NCBI RefSeq assembly: GCF_026262645.1
Contig: NZ_SHNO01000001.1
Span: 2,604,001 to 2,668,000, forward strand
Source: Candidatus Marimicrobium litorale
GTDB lineage: Bacteria; Pseudomonadota; Gammaproteobacteria; Pseudomonadales; Halieaceae
Length of the DNA: 64,000 nucleotides
Direction: 5' to 3'
The notes beneath the pieces are model-generated. The model saw nothing but the letters and a program-made list of their open reading frames with translations. It had not been told where the DNA came from and did not search any database. The position numbers were made by a program, and so were the translations under genes. Below, piece after piece: positions 35,665 through 45,198 of the stretch (position 1 is the stretch's first letter; every line of letters begins with the position of its first letter).

Positions 35665-37245
35665 ATGAGCAGCGAAGCACTGTACGAGCCACCATTAATG
35701 GCCCATCTACTGATAGAGGGCCTCAATCGCTACAACGACGAGCCCTGCCTGTTCCTTGGTGACAAAGTCGCCAGTTACCGGGAGGTGCGGGAAAATACCA
35801 GCCAGATGGTGCAAGCCCTCAAGAGCAAAGGCCTGAGCGTTGGAAGCCGGATAGCAGTGATCTCGGCCAACCGGCCGGAAGTCCTGTCCAATATCGCGGC
35901 CATGCAACTTACTGGCGCCATCGGCACGCCGCTGCACCCTCTTGGTTCGCTGGATGACCACGCTTACGTTCTCGAAGCTGCGGAAATCGAAGCACTGATT
36001 TTCGACTCGTCACTGTTTTCAGAAGTAGCTGCCGCGCTCAAGGAGCGTGTGCCAGGCATTAAGCACTTTCTGGGGTTTGGCCCCAACGAGGTGGGCGACG
36101 ACTATATGGCACTCGCTGCAGGCTTTGATCCACAACCATTGGTTGCACCGGACATCTCGCTCGACGACATCGCCTCGGTCAACTTTACGGGTGGCACTAC
36201 CGGCAAGCCCAAGGGCGTAATGAGCCCCAACCGGGTCAGCGCTTATATGACACAAGTGCAGATGACCGAGTGGGAATTCCCCGAGGAAGTCCGCATGCTA
36301 ATGGCGACGCCCCTGTCCCATGCCGCGGCTGCCTTTTTTATCCCTGTGCTACAAAAAGGGGGCGCTTTTTATGTGATGCAGGGTTTCGATCTCGATGATT
36401 TTTTCAACATGGTGCGTGATCACAAGATCACCTGCACCATGCTGGTACCCGTGATGTTGTATTTTCTGCTGGATCATCCCAGAGCGACTGACGGCAGCAT
36501 GGACAGCATGGAAACTATTTTTTACGGCGCCTCACCCATGAGTCCCGCGCGGTTGCAAGAGGGTATAGAAAAGTGGGGCCAGATCTTCTACCAGTTCTTC
36601 GGCCAATCCGAGTGCCCCATGGTCATTGCGAATATGAGGAAGAAGGAACATGATCTTTCCAAGCCCGAGCGACTCGCATCGTGTGGCCGACCAACCCCAT
36701 GGATTCACCTGGCGCTACTAGACAGCGACAATAACCCCGTGCCCGATGGAGAACCCGGTGAGATCTGTGTGCGTGGCCCGCTGGTAATGGGCGGCTACAA
36801 GGACATGCCAGAGCAGACGGCAGAGGCCTTCGCCGGCGGTTGGCTGCATACGGGTGACGTGGGCAGACTGGATAATGAGGGGTTTCTTTACATCGTCGAC
36901 CGCACCAAGGATATGATCGTGACCGGTGGCTTCAACGTGTTCCCTCGTGAAGTCGAAGACGTCATGGCCACCCACAAGTCGGTGGCTCAGGTTGTTGTCA
37001 TAGGCGTACCTGATGAACAATGGGGCGAGGCCGTGAAGGCTGTGGTTGTTCTAAAGCCGGGTTCGGACCCATCGGAGGCGCTCGCCTCAGAGATGCAGTC
37101 ACTGGTCAAGGAAGCCAAGGGATCCGTGCAGTCACCGAAGTCGATTGACTTCGTGGATGCGATTCCGCTGACTGCCGTGGGCAAGCCCGACAAGAAAGCG
37201 GTACGAGCACAATACTGGGAGGGTTCTGAGCGAGGGGTAGGTTAG
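35665..37245 (+). CDS. AMP-dependent acyl-CoA synthetase (ligase)
   Basis: A 526-residue ANL-superfamily enzyme that activates a carboxylic acid with ATP and CoA. The P-loop is NFTGGTTGKPKGV. FFGQSECPMV is motif A5, WLHTGDVGRLDNEGFLYIVDRTKDMIVTGGFNVFPREVED holds the hinge, and the C-terminal lysine is in LTAVGKPDKKAVR. The ATG at 35665 follows GGAGAC. The substrate class (fatty, aromatic or terpenoid acid) is not readable. It is in the second position of the run from the esterase to the DUF3604 protein. Confidence 0.93.
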   Translation: MSSEALYEPPLMAHLLIEGLNRYNDEPCLFLGDKVASYREVRENTSQMVQALKSKGLSVGSRIAVISANRPEVLSNIAAMQLTGAIGTPLHPLGSLDDHAYVLEAAEIEALIFDSSLFSEVAAALKERVPGIKHFLGFGPNEVGDDYMALAAGFDPQPLVAPDISLDDIASVNFTGGTTGKPKGVMSPNRVSAYMTQVQMTEWEFPEEVRMLMATPLSHAAAAFFIPVLQKGGAFYVMQGFDLDDFFNMVRDHKITCTMLVPVMLYFLLDHPRATDGSMDSMETIFYGASPMSPARLQEGIEKWGQIFYQFFGQSECPMVIANMRKKEHDLSKPERLASCGRPTPWIHLALLDSDNNPVPDGEPGEICVRGPLVMGGYKDMPEQTAEAFAGGWLHTGDVGRLDNEGFLYIVDRTKDMIVTGGFNVFPREVEDVMATHKSVAQVVVIGVPDEQWGEAVKAVVVLKPGSDPSEALASEMQSLVKEAKGSVQSPKSIDFVDAIPLTAVGKPDKKAVRAQYWEGSERGVG

Positions 37246-37268
37246 CGCAAGAGTAGGCAAAACAAGCT

Positions 37269-39128
37269 ATGGCTTTATCGCACAAGGACATTGTCTTCAC
37301 CTTGCCGCTGTTAATGCTGGCTTGTTCGCCCGTGGAAGACCCCTCACTATACCCGCAGTTCAATGCTGAAACCGCCGTCAAACCGCAGGCAAAAGCGCCA
37401 ACCGCATATAACCCGCAGCGCAACCTTTACTGGGGAGATCTGCATATCCATACCAGTTACTCCACGGACGCCTACACTAATGGGGTGCGGGCCACGCCCG
37501 ACGATGCCTATACTTTTGTAAAAGGCGGCGAGATCGAACACGCAGCGGGCTACGGTATTCGCATGGCAAGACCGCTGGATTTTGCAGCAGTTACCGATCA
37601 CTCGGAATATCTCGGCGTACTGCAGGCGACCGCACCGGACCTACCCCTCAACGAGAGGGGGCTCAGGGATCGCCTACTCAACGATGGCCGCCTGGGTGTG
37701 ACCTGGCTGCTGACCGACACCATGATCGGCTTTGATCTCGAAGACGCCATCACCGACGGCTGGCAGGGCATCAGCAAAATGGCATGGCGCGCCACCGTGG
37801 AGTCAGCCGAGCAACACAATGACCCGGGACACTTCACCGCTTTTGTAGGCTACGAATGGACCTCTATGCCGGGTGGGCAAAACCTGCATCGCAACGTCAT
37901 ATACCGCGGGGCGAAAGTGCCTGAGCTGCCCTACAGCTCTGTGAATTCTGAGGACCCACGCGATCTGTGGACGGCACTAGAGACACAGCGCTCGCAAGGC
38001 ATGGACGTCTTCGCGATCCCCCACAATGGCAATGTCAGCAATGGACTCATGTACAACAATGTCATGTTCGACGGCAAACCTATCACGGCAGCATACGCCA
38101 CGATGCGCAATGAATACGAACCCATTTCAGAAATCTTTCAGGTAAAGGGTTCCTCAGAGACAAACCCATTGCTGTCCAATGAAGATGAGTTCGCCGGCTT
38201 CGAGATTTACGACACCCAACTGTCCCAGACACAGGAAAATTCAAAAGCCAAGGGTAGCTATGCCCGTGACGCTCTGCGCACCGGCATCGAAATTTCTCAC
38301 AGTGAGGGGTTTAATCCCTACCGCTTTGGCGTGATCGGCGCCTCCGACGGTCACAATGCCAGCTCCCCCGTTGAAGAAAATAACTACCATGGCAAGCTGC
38401 CTATACTCGACGGAAGCGCCGCGCTGCGAATGGGCAAAGCTAATTATTTCCCGGCAGACCGTATGGCGGGGGGCACACGCTGGAGTGCCGCCGGCCTCGC
38501 CGCTGTCTGGGCCGAAGAAAACACACGGGGCTCACTGTTTGATGCGATGAAGCGCAAGGAAACCTATGCCACCTCGGGCCCGCGTATCGCACTGCGGTTT
38601 TTCGGGGGCTGGAACTATCCAGACGACCTTCTGGCGAAGGAAGAGTGGATTGTATTGGCTGAACAAAACGGTGTACCCATGGGTCGGGATCTGCCAGCCG
38701 CAGAAGGTGGTGCGCCTGACTTTGCGATCTGGGCCATGCGCGATCCGCGCAGCGGTAACCTCGATCGTATTCAGATAATAAAAGGCTGGGTGGATAGTGA
38801 GGGGGCCTCCCATGAAAAAATATTCAACGTGGCCTGGTCGGGTCAGCGGCAACTCGATGACTCAGGCAACCTGCGACCTGTCGGCAACACCGTGGACCCC
38901 AGCACTGCAACCTACACCAACAACATCGGTGAAGCACAGCTGTCAGCCCTGTGGACTGACCCTGAGTTTGATCCCGAACAGGAAGCCTTCTACTACACCC
39001 GTGTTATAGAAATACCAACGCCTCGCTGGACCACCTTCGATGCGCTAACGCTCGGAATGGAGCCACCGGAGCCGGTCAGCCTGCAAGAGCGCGCAGTGAG
39101 CTCCGCGATCCGTTATAAACCACGGTGA
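37269..39128 (+). CDS. DUF3604 lipoprotein with PHP-like metal-binding motifs
   Basis: A 619-residue protein. The N-terminal signal TLPLLMLACSPVED carries a lipobox (LMLAC), so it should be a membrane-anchored periplasmic protein. NLYWGDLHIHTSYSTDAY and DFAAVTDHSEYLGV are the H-x-H and TDH metal-ligand motifs of the DUF3604 family, which resembles PHP phosphoesterases. HNGNVSNG, GASDGHN and YATSGPRIALRFFGGW are later family landmarks. The family is widespread in marine bacteria and has no established reaction that I can name. It lies 23 bases after the acyl-CoA ligase gene and 102 before the metallo-beta-lactamase-fold gene. Confidence 0.93.
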   Translation: MALSHKDIVFTLPLLMLACSPVEDPSLYPQFNAETAVKPQAKAPTAYNPQRNLYWGDLHIHTSYSTDAYTNGVRATPDDAYTFVKGGEIEHAAGYGIRMARPLDFAAVTDHSEYLGVLQATAPDLPLNERGLRDRLLNDGRLGVTWLLTDTMIGFDLEDAITDGWQGISKMAWRATVESAEQHNDPGHFTAFVGYEWTSMPGGQNLHRNVIYRGAKVPELPYSSVNSEDPRDLWTALETQRSQGMDVFAIPHNGNVSNGLMYNNVMFDGKPITAAYATMRNEYEPISEIFQVKGSSETNPLLSNEDEFAGFEIYDTQLSQTQENSKAKGSYARDALRTGIEISHSEGFNPYRFGVIGASDGHNASSPVEENNYHGKLPILDGSAALRMGKANYFPADRMAGGTRWSAAGLAAVWAEENTRGSLFDAMKRKETYATSGPRIALRFFGGWNYPDDLLAKEEWIVLAEQNGVPMGRDLPAAEGGAPDFAIWAMRDPRSGNLDRIQIIKGWVDSEGASHEKIFNVAWSGQRQLDDSGNLRPVGNTVDPSTATYTNNIGEAQLSALWTDPEFDPEQEAFYYTRVIEIPTPRWTTFDALTLGMEPPEPVSLQERAVSSAIRYKPR

Positions 39129-39230
39129 TATTGCCGCGTAACTGATACACTCGTAACCGTCAGTTTCTGAGCCGACTGAGCCGACGATGTAACCTCACCG
39201 CTCCTCTACCTCAACAGGAGGTAATACCCC

Positions 39231-40307
39231 TTGTCTGAAGAGACCAACGAAATCTACCGAGGTCTGACCTTCCCGTGGGGCCGCGGCGTGAATCCACTGC
39301 CAGGGGAGCCGATGCAAATTGCGGAGGGCGTTTACTGGGCTCGCTTCGCTATGCCTATTTCATTGGATCATATCAACCTTTGGTTGCTCGAAGACGGGGA
39401 AGGCTGGACCGTAGTGGATACCTGTCTCGACCTGACCAGCGCGCGGGAAACCTGGGAAACGCTATTCGGCGGAGTGATGAAGGGCAAGCCCATTACGCGG
39501 GTCATATGCACCCACCTACATCCGGATCACGTTGGATTAGCAGGCTGGCTCACTGAGCGCTTTGACTGCGAGCTGTGGATGTCACGTGAAGAATTTCTGA
39601 TGTGTCGAGCGATGGCCGGGGATACCGGGCGTTCCGCGCCAGAAGTAGCCATTAGCTTCTATCGAGGGGCGGGTTATGACGACGAGCAACTGGAACAGTA
39701 CAAAAAAAAATTCGGTAATTTCGGGCGCGCAATCTATCCGTTGCCCGACAGCTTTCGCCGGCTAATGGACCGCGAAACATTGACTATTGGCGGACGTTAC
39801 TGGCAAATCATTATCGGTAGCGGCCACTCTCCGGAGCATGCAACACTCTATTGCCCTGCGCTGAAGCTGCTGATTTCAGGGGACCAGGTGCTGCCTCGCA
39901 TCACCCCAAATGTCAGTGTATTTCCCACCGAACCCGAGGGCGACCCACTTACCGAGTGGCTTCAATCCAGCAATCGCCTGCGAGAAATACTACCGGATGA
40001 TTTGCTGGTGCTGCCCGCCCACGAAGCGCCGTTTTACGGATTGCATGTGCGCTTGAACCAGATCATTGAAAACCACAAGCACGATCTGGACAGCCTGTGG
40101 GAGTACCTCTCGGAGCCGCGGCGAGCTGTGGACTGCTATCCCGCCCTGTTCAAACGCACGATTGATGGTGGCTCCATGGGGCTCGCCACAGGGGAAACGC
40201 TGGCTCACCTGAATTGCCTGCTAGGCAGACGCAGTATTACTCGGCAAACAGACAGCGGTGGCGTCAACTGGTATACGCAAAATCCGGCTTCATCTACTTA
40301 TGATTAA
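39231..40307 (+). CDS. Metallo-beta-lactamase-fold hydrolase
   Basis: A 358-residue MBL-fold protein. The metal motif is CTHLHPDHVGLAGW (H-x-H-x-D-H). Further ligands are in GSGHSPEHATLY, ISGDQVLPRI and PAHEAPF. The start is a TTG at 39231 behind a strong AGGAGGT site; no ATG is suitably placed. The protein is longer than glyoxalase II and has a C-terminal helical part, like thioesterase-type members. In this context a hydrolase for an acyl-thioester or lactone is plausible. It precedes the TRAP genes by 68 bases. Confidence 0.9.
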   Translation: MSEETNEIYRGLTFPWGRGVNPLPGEPMQIAEGVYWARFAMPISLDHINLWLLEDGEGWTVVDTCLDLTSARETWETLFGGVMKGKPITRVICTHLHPDHVGLAGWLTERFDCELWMSREEFLMCRAMAGDTGRSAPEVAISFYRGAGYDDEQLEQYKKKFGNFGRAIYPLPDSFRRLMDRETLTIGGRYWQIIIGSGHSPEHATLYCPALKLLISGDQVLPRITPNVSVFPTEPEGDPLTEWLQSSNRLREILPDDLLVLPAHEAPFYGLHVRLNQIIENHKHDLDSLWEYLSEPRRAVDCYPALFKRTIDGGSMGLATGETLAHLNCLLGRRSITRQTDSGGVNWYTQNPASSTYD

Positions 40308-40375
40308 AGGTTTGCTACTCTCAGACCAATAAATAGCGGCGGGAGTGAGGCAGAAACACGTGACTCGACTGCCGC

Positions 40376-40918
40376 ATGCCCCGGACAGCAGATACCCGCA
40401 AGGAGCTTTGGTTGACATGGTTTATTAGCCACTATGTCTCTGTTGTCGACGCGATAAACTATCGCGTCGGTCGATTAGTCATGTATGGCATATTTGTGAT
40501 GATCGCGATACTGGCGTGGGCATCTATTTCCAAGACGTTTTTTCTGCCCTCGCTGTGGACGCTCGAGATGGCACAGTTTGCAATGGTCGCCTACTACATG
40601 TTGGGCGGCCCCTATGCAATACAGATGGGATCCCATGTGCGCATGGACCTGTTCTATCATGCCTGGTCTGACCACAGAAAAGCCTATTTTGATGCTTTTA
40701 CTGTGTTCTTCCTGATTTTCTTTCTCGGTGTGCTGCTTTACGGCGCCATTGACAGCGCGCAGTACGCCGTCGAATACAACGAGCGCAGCTACTCCTCGTG
40801 GCGCCCCTACATGTGGCCGATCAAGATCATCACCGTGATTGGCATTGTGCTGATGCTGCTCCAGGCGATCTCGGAGTTCTTCAAAGACATCGCCCGGATT
40901 CATGGGATCACGCTTTGA
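40376..40918 (+). CDS. TRAP transporter small permease (DctQ)
   Basis: A 180-residue membrane protein with four helices: MYGIFVMIAILAWASISKTF, MAQFAMVAYYMLGGPYAIQMGSHVRMDLFY, AFTVFFLIFFLGVLLYG and IKIITVIGIVLMLLQAISEFF. The GSHVRMDLFY loop after helix 2 is characteristic of DctQ. Its stop overlaps the start of the large-permease gene (TGATG), so the two are translationally coupled. It belongs to a secondary importer of organic acids driven by a sodium or proton gradient. Confidence 0.92.
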   Translation: MPRTADTRKELWLTWFISHYVSVVDAINYRVGRLVMYGIFVMIAILAWASISKTFFLPSLWTLEMAQFAMVAYYMLGGPYAIQMGSHVRMDLFYHAWSDHRKAYFDAFTVFFLIFFLGVLLYGAIDSAQYAVEYNERSYSSWRPYMWPIKIITVIGIVLMLLQAISEFFKDIARIHGITL

Positions 40919-42240
40919 TGTCCTACGAAATGATCGCCCTGCTGATGTTTTCGTCGTTGATGCTCATGCTCATGACAGGGCAGAGAGTATTCGGGGCTGT
41001 CGGTGCAGTAGCGTCACTTGCCGCAATACTTCTATGGGGCACCGGAGGCTCGGACATCCCGTATGCATCCGTCATGAAACTGATGAAGTGGTACCCGCTG
41101 CTGACCCTGCCTATGTTTATTTTTATGGGCTACGTTTTATCAGAGTCAAAGATTGCGGACGATCTTTATCGCATGTTCCATGTATGGATGGGCTCAATCA
41201 ATGGTGGACTTGCCATCGGCACCATCGGTCTCATGGTCCTCGTCTCCGCCATGAACGGCTTGTCCGTCGCGGGGATGGCTATAGGAGCCACTATCGCGCT
41301 ACCAGAATTACTACGCCGAGGTTACGATAAACGCATGGTCACCGGCGTGGTTCAGGCAGGCTCCTCCTTGGGCATACTGGTACCGCCTTCGGTCGTGTTA
41401 GTGCTATACGCCATGATCGCACGACAACCTGTAGGGCAACTGTGGCTCGCAGGGATTATGCCAGGGCTGCTAATGGCGGCTATGTTTATTGCTTACATCG
41501 CCATACGGTGTGCCCTACAGCCCGATTTGGGGCCCGCCCTCAAGAAGGAGGAACGACAGGTACCACTGACTGAAAAATTGAGGCTGTTGCGAGCAGGACT
41601 TCTCCCCATCGTGATTTTCGCAGTGATGATGGTGCCCTTCGTAAGCGGTTGGACAAGCCTCGTCGAAAGCTCTGCCATCGGTGCCATGGCTGCTTTTTTT
41701 GCAGCGGTATTGAAACGGCGTATGACGCGAACGGTGTTCGAGAACTCGGTACGGCAGACGCTGGCAATTTCCTGCATGTTCATGTGGATCATACTGGCAG
41801 CGCTTGGGTTTGGCGCGGTATTTGACGGTCTGGGCGCGGTCAAGGCGATAGACAGCCTCTTCACCGAACAACTTGGCCTTAATCCATGGATAGTTCTGAT
41901 ATTGATGCAGCTATCTTTTCTGATTATGGGCACGTTCCTGGACGATACTGCTATGCTGGTCATTGTTGCGCCGTTGTACGTGCCGCTGGTGACAGTCCTC
42001 GGCTTCGATCTGGTGTGGTATGGCGTGCTCTACACCATTACTACACAAATTGCGTATATGACGCCGCCGTTCGGGTACAACCTGTTCCTCATGAGGGCGA
42101 TGGCGCCGCCGGAGATAGAGCTAAAGGATATCTATGCATCAATACTGCCTTTTGTTTGCATCATGGCGCTCGCGCTTGCACTCGTGATGGCGTTTCCACA
42201 ACTGTCGCTCTGGCTGCCGGAAACGGTCTACGGCCAGTAA
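40918..42240 (+). CDS. TRAP transporter large permease (DctM)
   Basis: A 440-residue integral membrane protein with about twelve helices. LPMFIFMGYVLSESKIADDLYRMFHVWMG, GLSVAGMAIGATIALPELLRRGYDKRM and GSSLGILVPPSVVLVLYAMIA are typical of the DctM family. The second half contains ILMQLSFLIMGTFLDDTAMLVI and YMTPPFGYNLFLM. The ATG at 40918 overlaps the small-permease stop. It forms the transport core for the receptor encoded just downstream. Confidence 0.95.
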   Translation: MSYEMIALLMFSSLMLMLMTGQRVFGAVGAVASLAAILLWGTGGSDIPYASVMKLMKWYPLLTLPMFIFMGYVLSESKIADDLYRMFHVWMGSINGGLAIGTIGLMVLVSAMNGLSVAGMAIGATIALPELLRRGYDKRMVTGVVQAGSSLGILVPPSVVLVLYAMIARQPVGQLWLAGIMPGLLMAAMFIAYIAIRCALQPDLGPALKKEERQVPLTEKLRLLRAGLLPIVIFAVMMVPFVSGWTSLVESSAIGAMAAFFAAVLKRRMTRTVFENSVRQTLAISCMFMWIILAALGFGAVFDGLGAVKAIDSLFTEQLGLNPWIVLILMQLSFLIMGTFLDDTAMLVIVAPLYVPLVTVLGFDLVWYGVLYTITTQIAYMTPPFGYNLFLMRAMAPPEIELKDIYASILPFVCIMALALALVMAFPQLSLWLPETVYGQ

Positions 42241-42320
42241 TATATATCCCCCAGTGATGGGGAACAGCCGGAGAGCCTGCTTAGAGACTTTCCACCGACG
42301 GATAGGTGACGGAGATAGCT

Positions 42321-43373
42321 ATGAAAAACAGACGCAGCTTTTTGACCAAGGCCGGGGTTGGCTTGACCGGCGCGGCAGGGCTCGCGCTCGGAGCACCGGC
42401 GATACACGCGCAGAAAAAAACCACCATAAAATGGCGCATGCAGACCTATGCGGGACCGGCACTGGCCAAGCACGTAATCAAGCCAGCCATCGACTCATTC
42501 AACAAAGTCGCTGGTGGGGACATGCAGATCGAGCTTTTTTTCGCGGACCAGTTGGTTCCGACAGGCGAGTTGTTCCGGGCGATGCAGAAAGGCACGATCG
42601 ACGCGGTGCAATCCGATGACGATTCGATGGCTTCTCCTACGGAAGTCGCAGTATTCGGCGGATACTTCCCGTTTGCCAGCCGCTACTCGCTGGATATACC
42701 GGTGCTCTTCAACCAGTACGGTCTCAATGAAATATGGGATACCGAATATTCCAAAGTCGGGGTGAAGCACTTGTCCGCAGGCGCCTGGGACCCCTGTCAC
42801 TTCGCGACCAAGGATCCCATCAGAAGCCTCGAGGACATGAAGGGCAAGCGTGTCTTCACCTTTCCCACAGCGGGGCGATTTCTTAGCCAATTTGGCGTAG
42901 TGCCAGTCACCCTGCCATGGGAGGATATCGAGGTAGCACTGCAGACTGGCGAACTGGACGGCGTAGCCTGGTCGGGCATTACCGAGGACTACACCGTGGG
43001 ATGGGCCGACGTGACGAACTACTTCCTGACCAACAATATTTCCGGCGCCTGGGCAGGCTCTTTCTTCGCCAATATGGATCAATATAACAAGCTTCCGGGT
43101 CGGCTCAAGGAACTGCTGAATCTGGCTATGGACAGCTCTCACTACTATCGGCAGTGGTGGTACTGGGGCGGCGAGGCATCGCTAAGAGTCTCGGGCACCA
43201 AAATGGCGCTCACCACGATACCCGACGAGGAATGGGAGACAGTGGAAGCGGCTGCGGTCAAATTCTGGGACAAAATCGCGTCTGAATCGCCCACCAAGAA
43301 GAAAGTGGTCGATATCTTCAAGCAATACAATGCTGACATGCAGAAGGCGGGTCGCCCCTACCGTTACGGATAG
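42321..43373 (+). CDS. TRAP transporter solute receptor (DctP) with Tat signal
   Basis: A 350-residue periplasmic binding protein. The start ATG at 42321 follows GGAGATAG. The signal MKNRRSFLTKAGVGLTGAAGLALGAPAIHAQ has the twin-arginine motif RRSFLTK, so export is probably folded and through Tat. The mature protein shows KGKRVFTFPTAGRFLSQFGVVPVTLPWEDIEVALQTGELDGVAW, the ligand-binding helix region of DctP-type receptors with a conserved Arg. Closest in style to the TeaA/TakP group that binds organic acids or ectoine; the substrate is unknown. It is the last gene of the TRAP set. Confidence 0.93.
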   Translation: MKNRRSFLTKAGVGLTGAAGLALGAPAIHAQKKTTIKWRMQTYAGPALAKHVIKPAIDSFNKVAGGDMQIELFFADQLVPTGELFRAMQKGTIDAVQSDDDSMASPTEVAVFGGYFPFASRYSLDIPVLFNQYGLNEIWDTEYSKVGVKHLSAGAWDPCHFATKDPIRSLEDMKGKRVFTFPTAGRFLSQFGVVPVTLPWEDIEVALQTGELDGVAWSGITEDYTVGWADVTNYFLTNNISGAWAGSFFANMDQYNKLPGRLKELLNLAMDSSHYYRQWWYWGGEASLRVSGTKMALTTIPDEEWETVEAAAVKFWDKIASESPTKKKVVDIFKQYNADMQKAGRPYRYG

Positions 43374-43413
43374 CAGCCGCGCGCCTTGTGCAACGGCGCG
43401 GGTGGCGCTGTGG

Positions 43414-43824
43414 TCAGGGTGCTACCGTGTTTCGATCGCCCTTGACGAGTGTACGAAAGCGATCGAAAAGCGATTCAAACTTGAAGTCAGTAAATTCACC
43501 GGCATCCATGAAGATGCCATGATCGTGGCAGATCTCATACCAGATATGTTTCTGCTTCGAATCCGAGGTTTTTTCCATTTCCTTGCCACAACGAGGGCAT
43601 TTAATGTCCGCATGACTGTCCCATATCCAGCCCTCCTTAGGACTACCTGTATCGAGTAGGTGCCCCTCCTTGAGCTCCTTCAGATGGCTTGCCTCATCTT
43701 CGTCGAACCATAACCCACCGCAGTGGGTGCAACGGTCAATCACGACATCCCCGTGCCTCACCTCCTCCATGCCGTGGTCACATTTGGGACATTGCATACT
43801 GTGAACCGCATTATCGTATTCCAT
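43414..43824 (-). CDS. Double zinc-ribbon protein (zf-TFIIB type)
   Basis: A 136-residue protein with two zinc ribbons. The first is MQCPKC...DRCTHCGGLWFDEDEASHL near residues 10-45. The second is KCPRCGKEM...YEICHDHGIFMDAGEF. CGGLWFD is the hallmark of the zf-TFIIB family. The function is unknown. The ATG at 43824 is the likeliest start; a GTG two codons earlier and the MQC codon are alternatives. It is on the opposite strand to the TRAP genes and 94 bases from the alcohol dehydrogenase gene. Confidence 0.8.
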   Translation of the reverse strand: MEYDNAVHSMQCPKCDHGMEEVRHGDVVIDRCTHCGGLWFDEDEASHLKELKEGHLLDTGSPKEGWIWDSHADIKCPRCGKEMEKTSDSKQKHIWYEICHDHGIFMDAGEFTDFKFESLFDRFRTLVKGDRNTVAP

Positions 43825-43917
43825 AACCACTCATCCTGTTGATTGCAGCGGACGTCCACGCCTAGTAGGTAAAGGCGTGGGGTTCCACCCATCACTTTCA
43901 TGTCTGGTGAAACTATT

Positions 43918-45075
43918 TCAAGCGGCAATCCGGTCCAGAATCCTGTCAACACTTTCCCGGTCAAGCAGACGCGGCACCGGATAGGTGGCACCCTCTTTTA
44001 TCGCGGCCAGTGCAATATCAGCGAAATCTTTCTTTTTCAGCTTGTCACTGGTTCCTGCAATGCCGACTTCCTCTCTTAGTGCCAGCACCGCCTCGATAAA
44101 TTGCCGGGACAAGGCATCACTGGAGTCTCCGGGGGAACCAATACCAATCAATTGGGCCAATTCTGCCAGGCGGGTTGCCGTCTCTTCCCGACTGAACTCC
44201 AGCACGTGGGGCAACACCAGCGAATTGGCCAAACCATGAGGGATGCCGTACTTGCCGCCTAGCTGATGCGCAATAGCGTGCACGTTGCCGACGTTGACTT
44301 GATTGATCGCCATACCCGCGTAGTAAGCTGCCATTGCCATCGCGTTGCGGGCGTCCCTGTTATCACCATCACGACAGGCTGTGGCCAGATTATCGAAAAT
44401 TAGTTTGATGGCGAGTCTCGAATCCTCGCTGCGGCTGCCCCGCTCCCAGCTCCCTATATAGGCCTCAATTCCATGTGTGAGAGCATCCATACCGGTAGCG
44501 GCAGTGATATGTGGTGGCAAGCCCGTAATAAGGTCCGGATCAAGGGCCGCCGCAAGCGGCAGCAGAGTGCCTCCGCTGATAATCCCCTTCTGGTGGGTTG
44601 TTGCATCCGAAATCACAGCACCAATGGTGGCTTCTGAACCCGTTCCGGATGTCGTCGGTACGGCGTAAATAGGTAGCACCTCGTGGCGGACTTTCCCGAA
44701 ACCCACCCAGTCGGCGGGCGCCATATCGCTGGTCGCGGAAGCAGCTATAATTTTCGCCGCATCCATCGAGGAACCACCCCCGATTGCAAGTACGGCCTCG
44801 CTGCCATGACTGCGGGCTAGCGCCGCACCCTCCGCCACCTGATCGAACGTCGGATCAGGCAGCACGCCATCATAGTAAGCGACATCCACAGCGGTTCCGG
44901 CGAGGGCGGCAGTAGCCTGGTCGACAACGCCCAGTTCTCGCAGGGGTTTGTCTGTGACCACTAATACTTTAGTTACGCCGGTACGCGCGATGTGCTCGCA
45001 TAGCTGCGCAGAACTACCGCTGCCGGCAAATACCCGGTGGCGCGAATCCGGAGAAAAGAAAACCACTAACTTCAT
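43918..45075 (-). CDS. Iron-containing alcohol dehydrogenase
   Basis: A ~385-residue group III dehydrogenase. The NAD-binding signature is GGGSSMDAAKI with VPTTSGTGSEAT. The metal site is D-x-x-x-H in MDALTHGIEAY, HAIAHQLGG, and IPHGLANSLVLPHV for the third histidine. It oxidises primary or secondary alcohols or reduces aldehydes; the natural substrate is unknown. I place the start at the ATG at 45075, where family similarity begins. An in-frame ATG at 45084 adds only three residues. Confidence 0.92.
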   Translation of the reverse strand: MKLVVFFSPDSRHRVFAGSGSSAQLCEHIARTGVTKVLVVTDKPLRELGVVDQATAALAGTAVDVAYYDGVLPDPTFDQVAEGAALARSHGSEAVLAIGGGSSMDAAKIIAASATSDMAPADWVGFGKVRHEVLPIYAVPTTSGTGSEATIGAVISDATTHQKGIISGGTLLPLAAALDPDLITGLPPHITAATGMDALTHGIEAYIGSWERGSRSEDSRLAIKLIFDNLATACRDGDNRDARNAMAMAAYYAGMAINQVNVGNVHAIAHQLGGKYGIPHGLANSLVLPHVLEFSREETATRLAELAQLIGIGSPGDSSDALSRQFIEAVLALREEVGIAGTSDKLKKKDFADIALAAIKEGATYPVPRLLDRESVDRILDRIAA

Positions 45076-45198
45076 AATAACCATATACAGATTATGAAGT
45101 GCCTTTCGCACTGACATCGGCATAAGCTTGCTCCCGCTACGTTACCTTCAACAATCTCGCATAATAACAAATATTAGCCGAGCCGAGGATAAAGCAGA

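Noticed and set aside
43376-43402. CCGCGC...GCGCGG inverted repeat after the TRAP receptor as a terminator
   Set aside because: Only six base pairs, with a large loop and no following T run.
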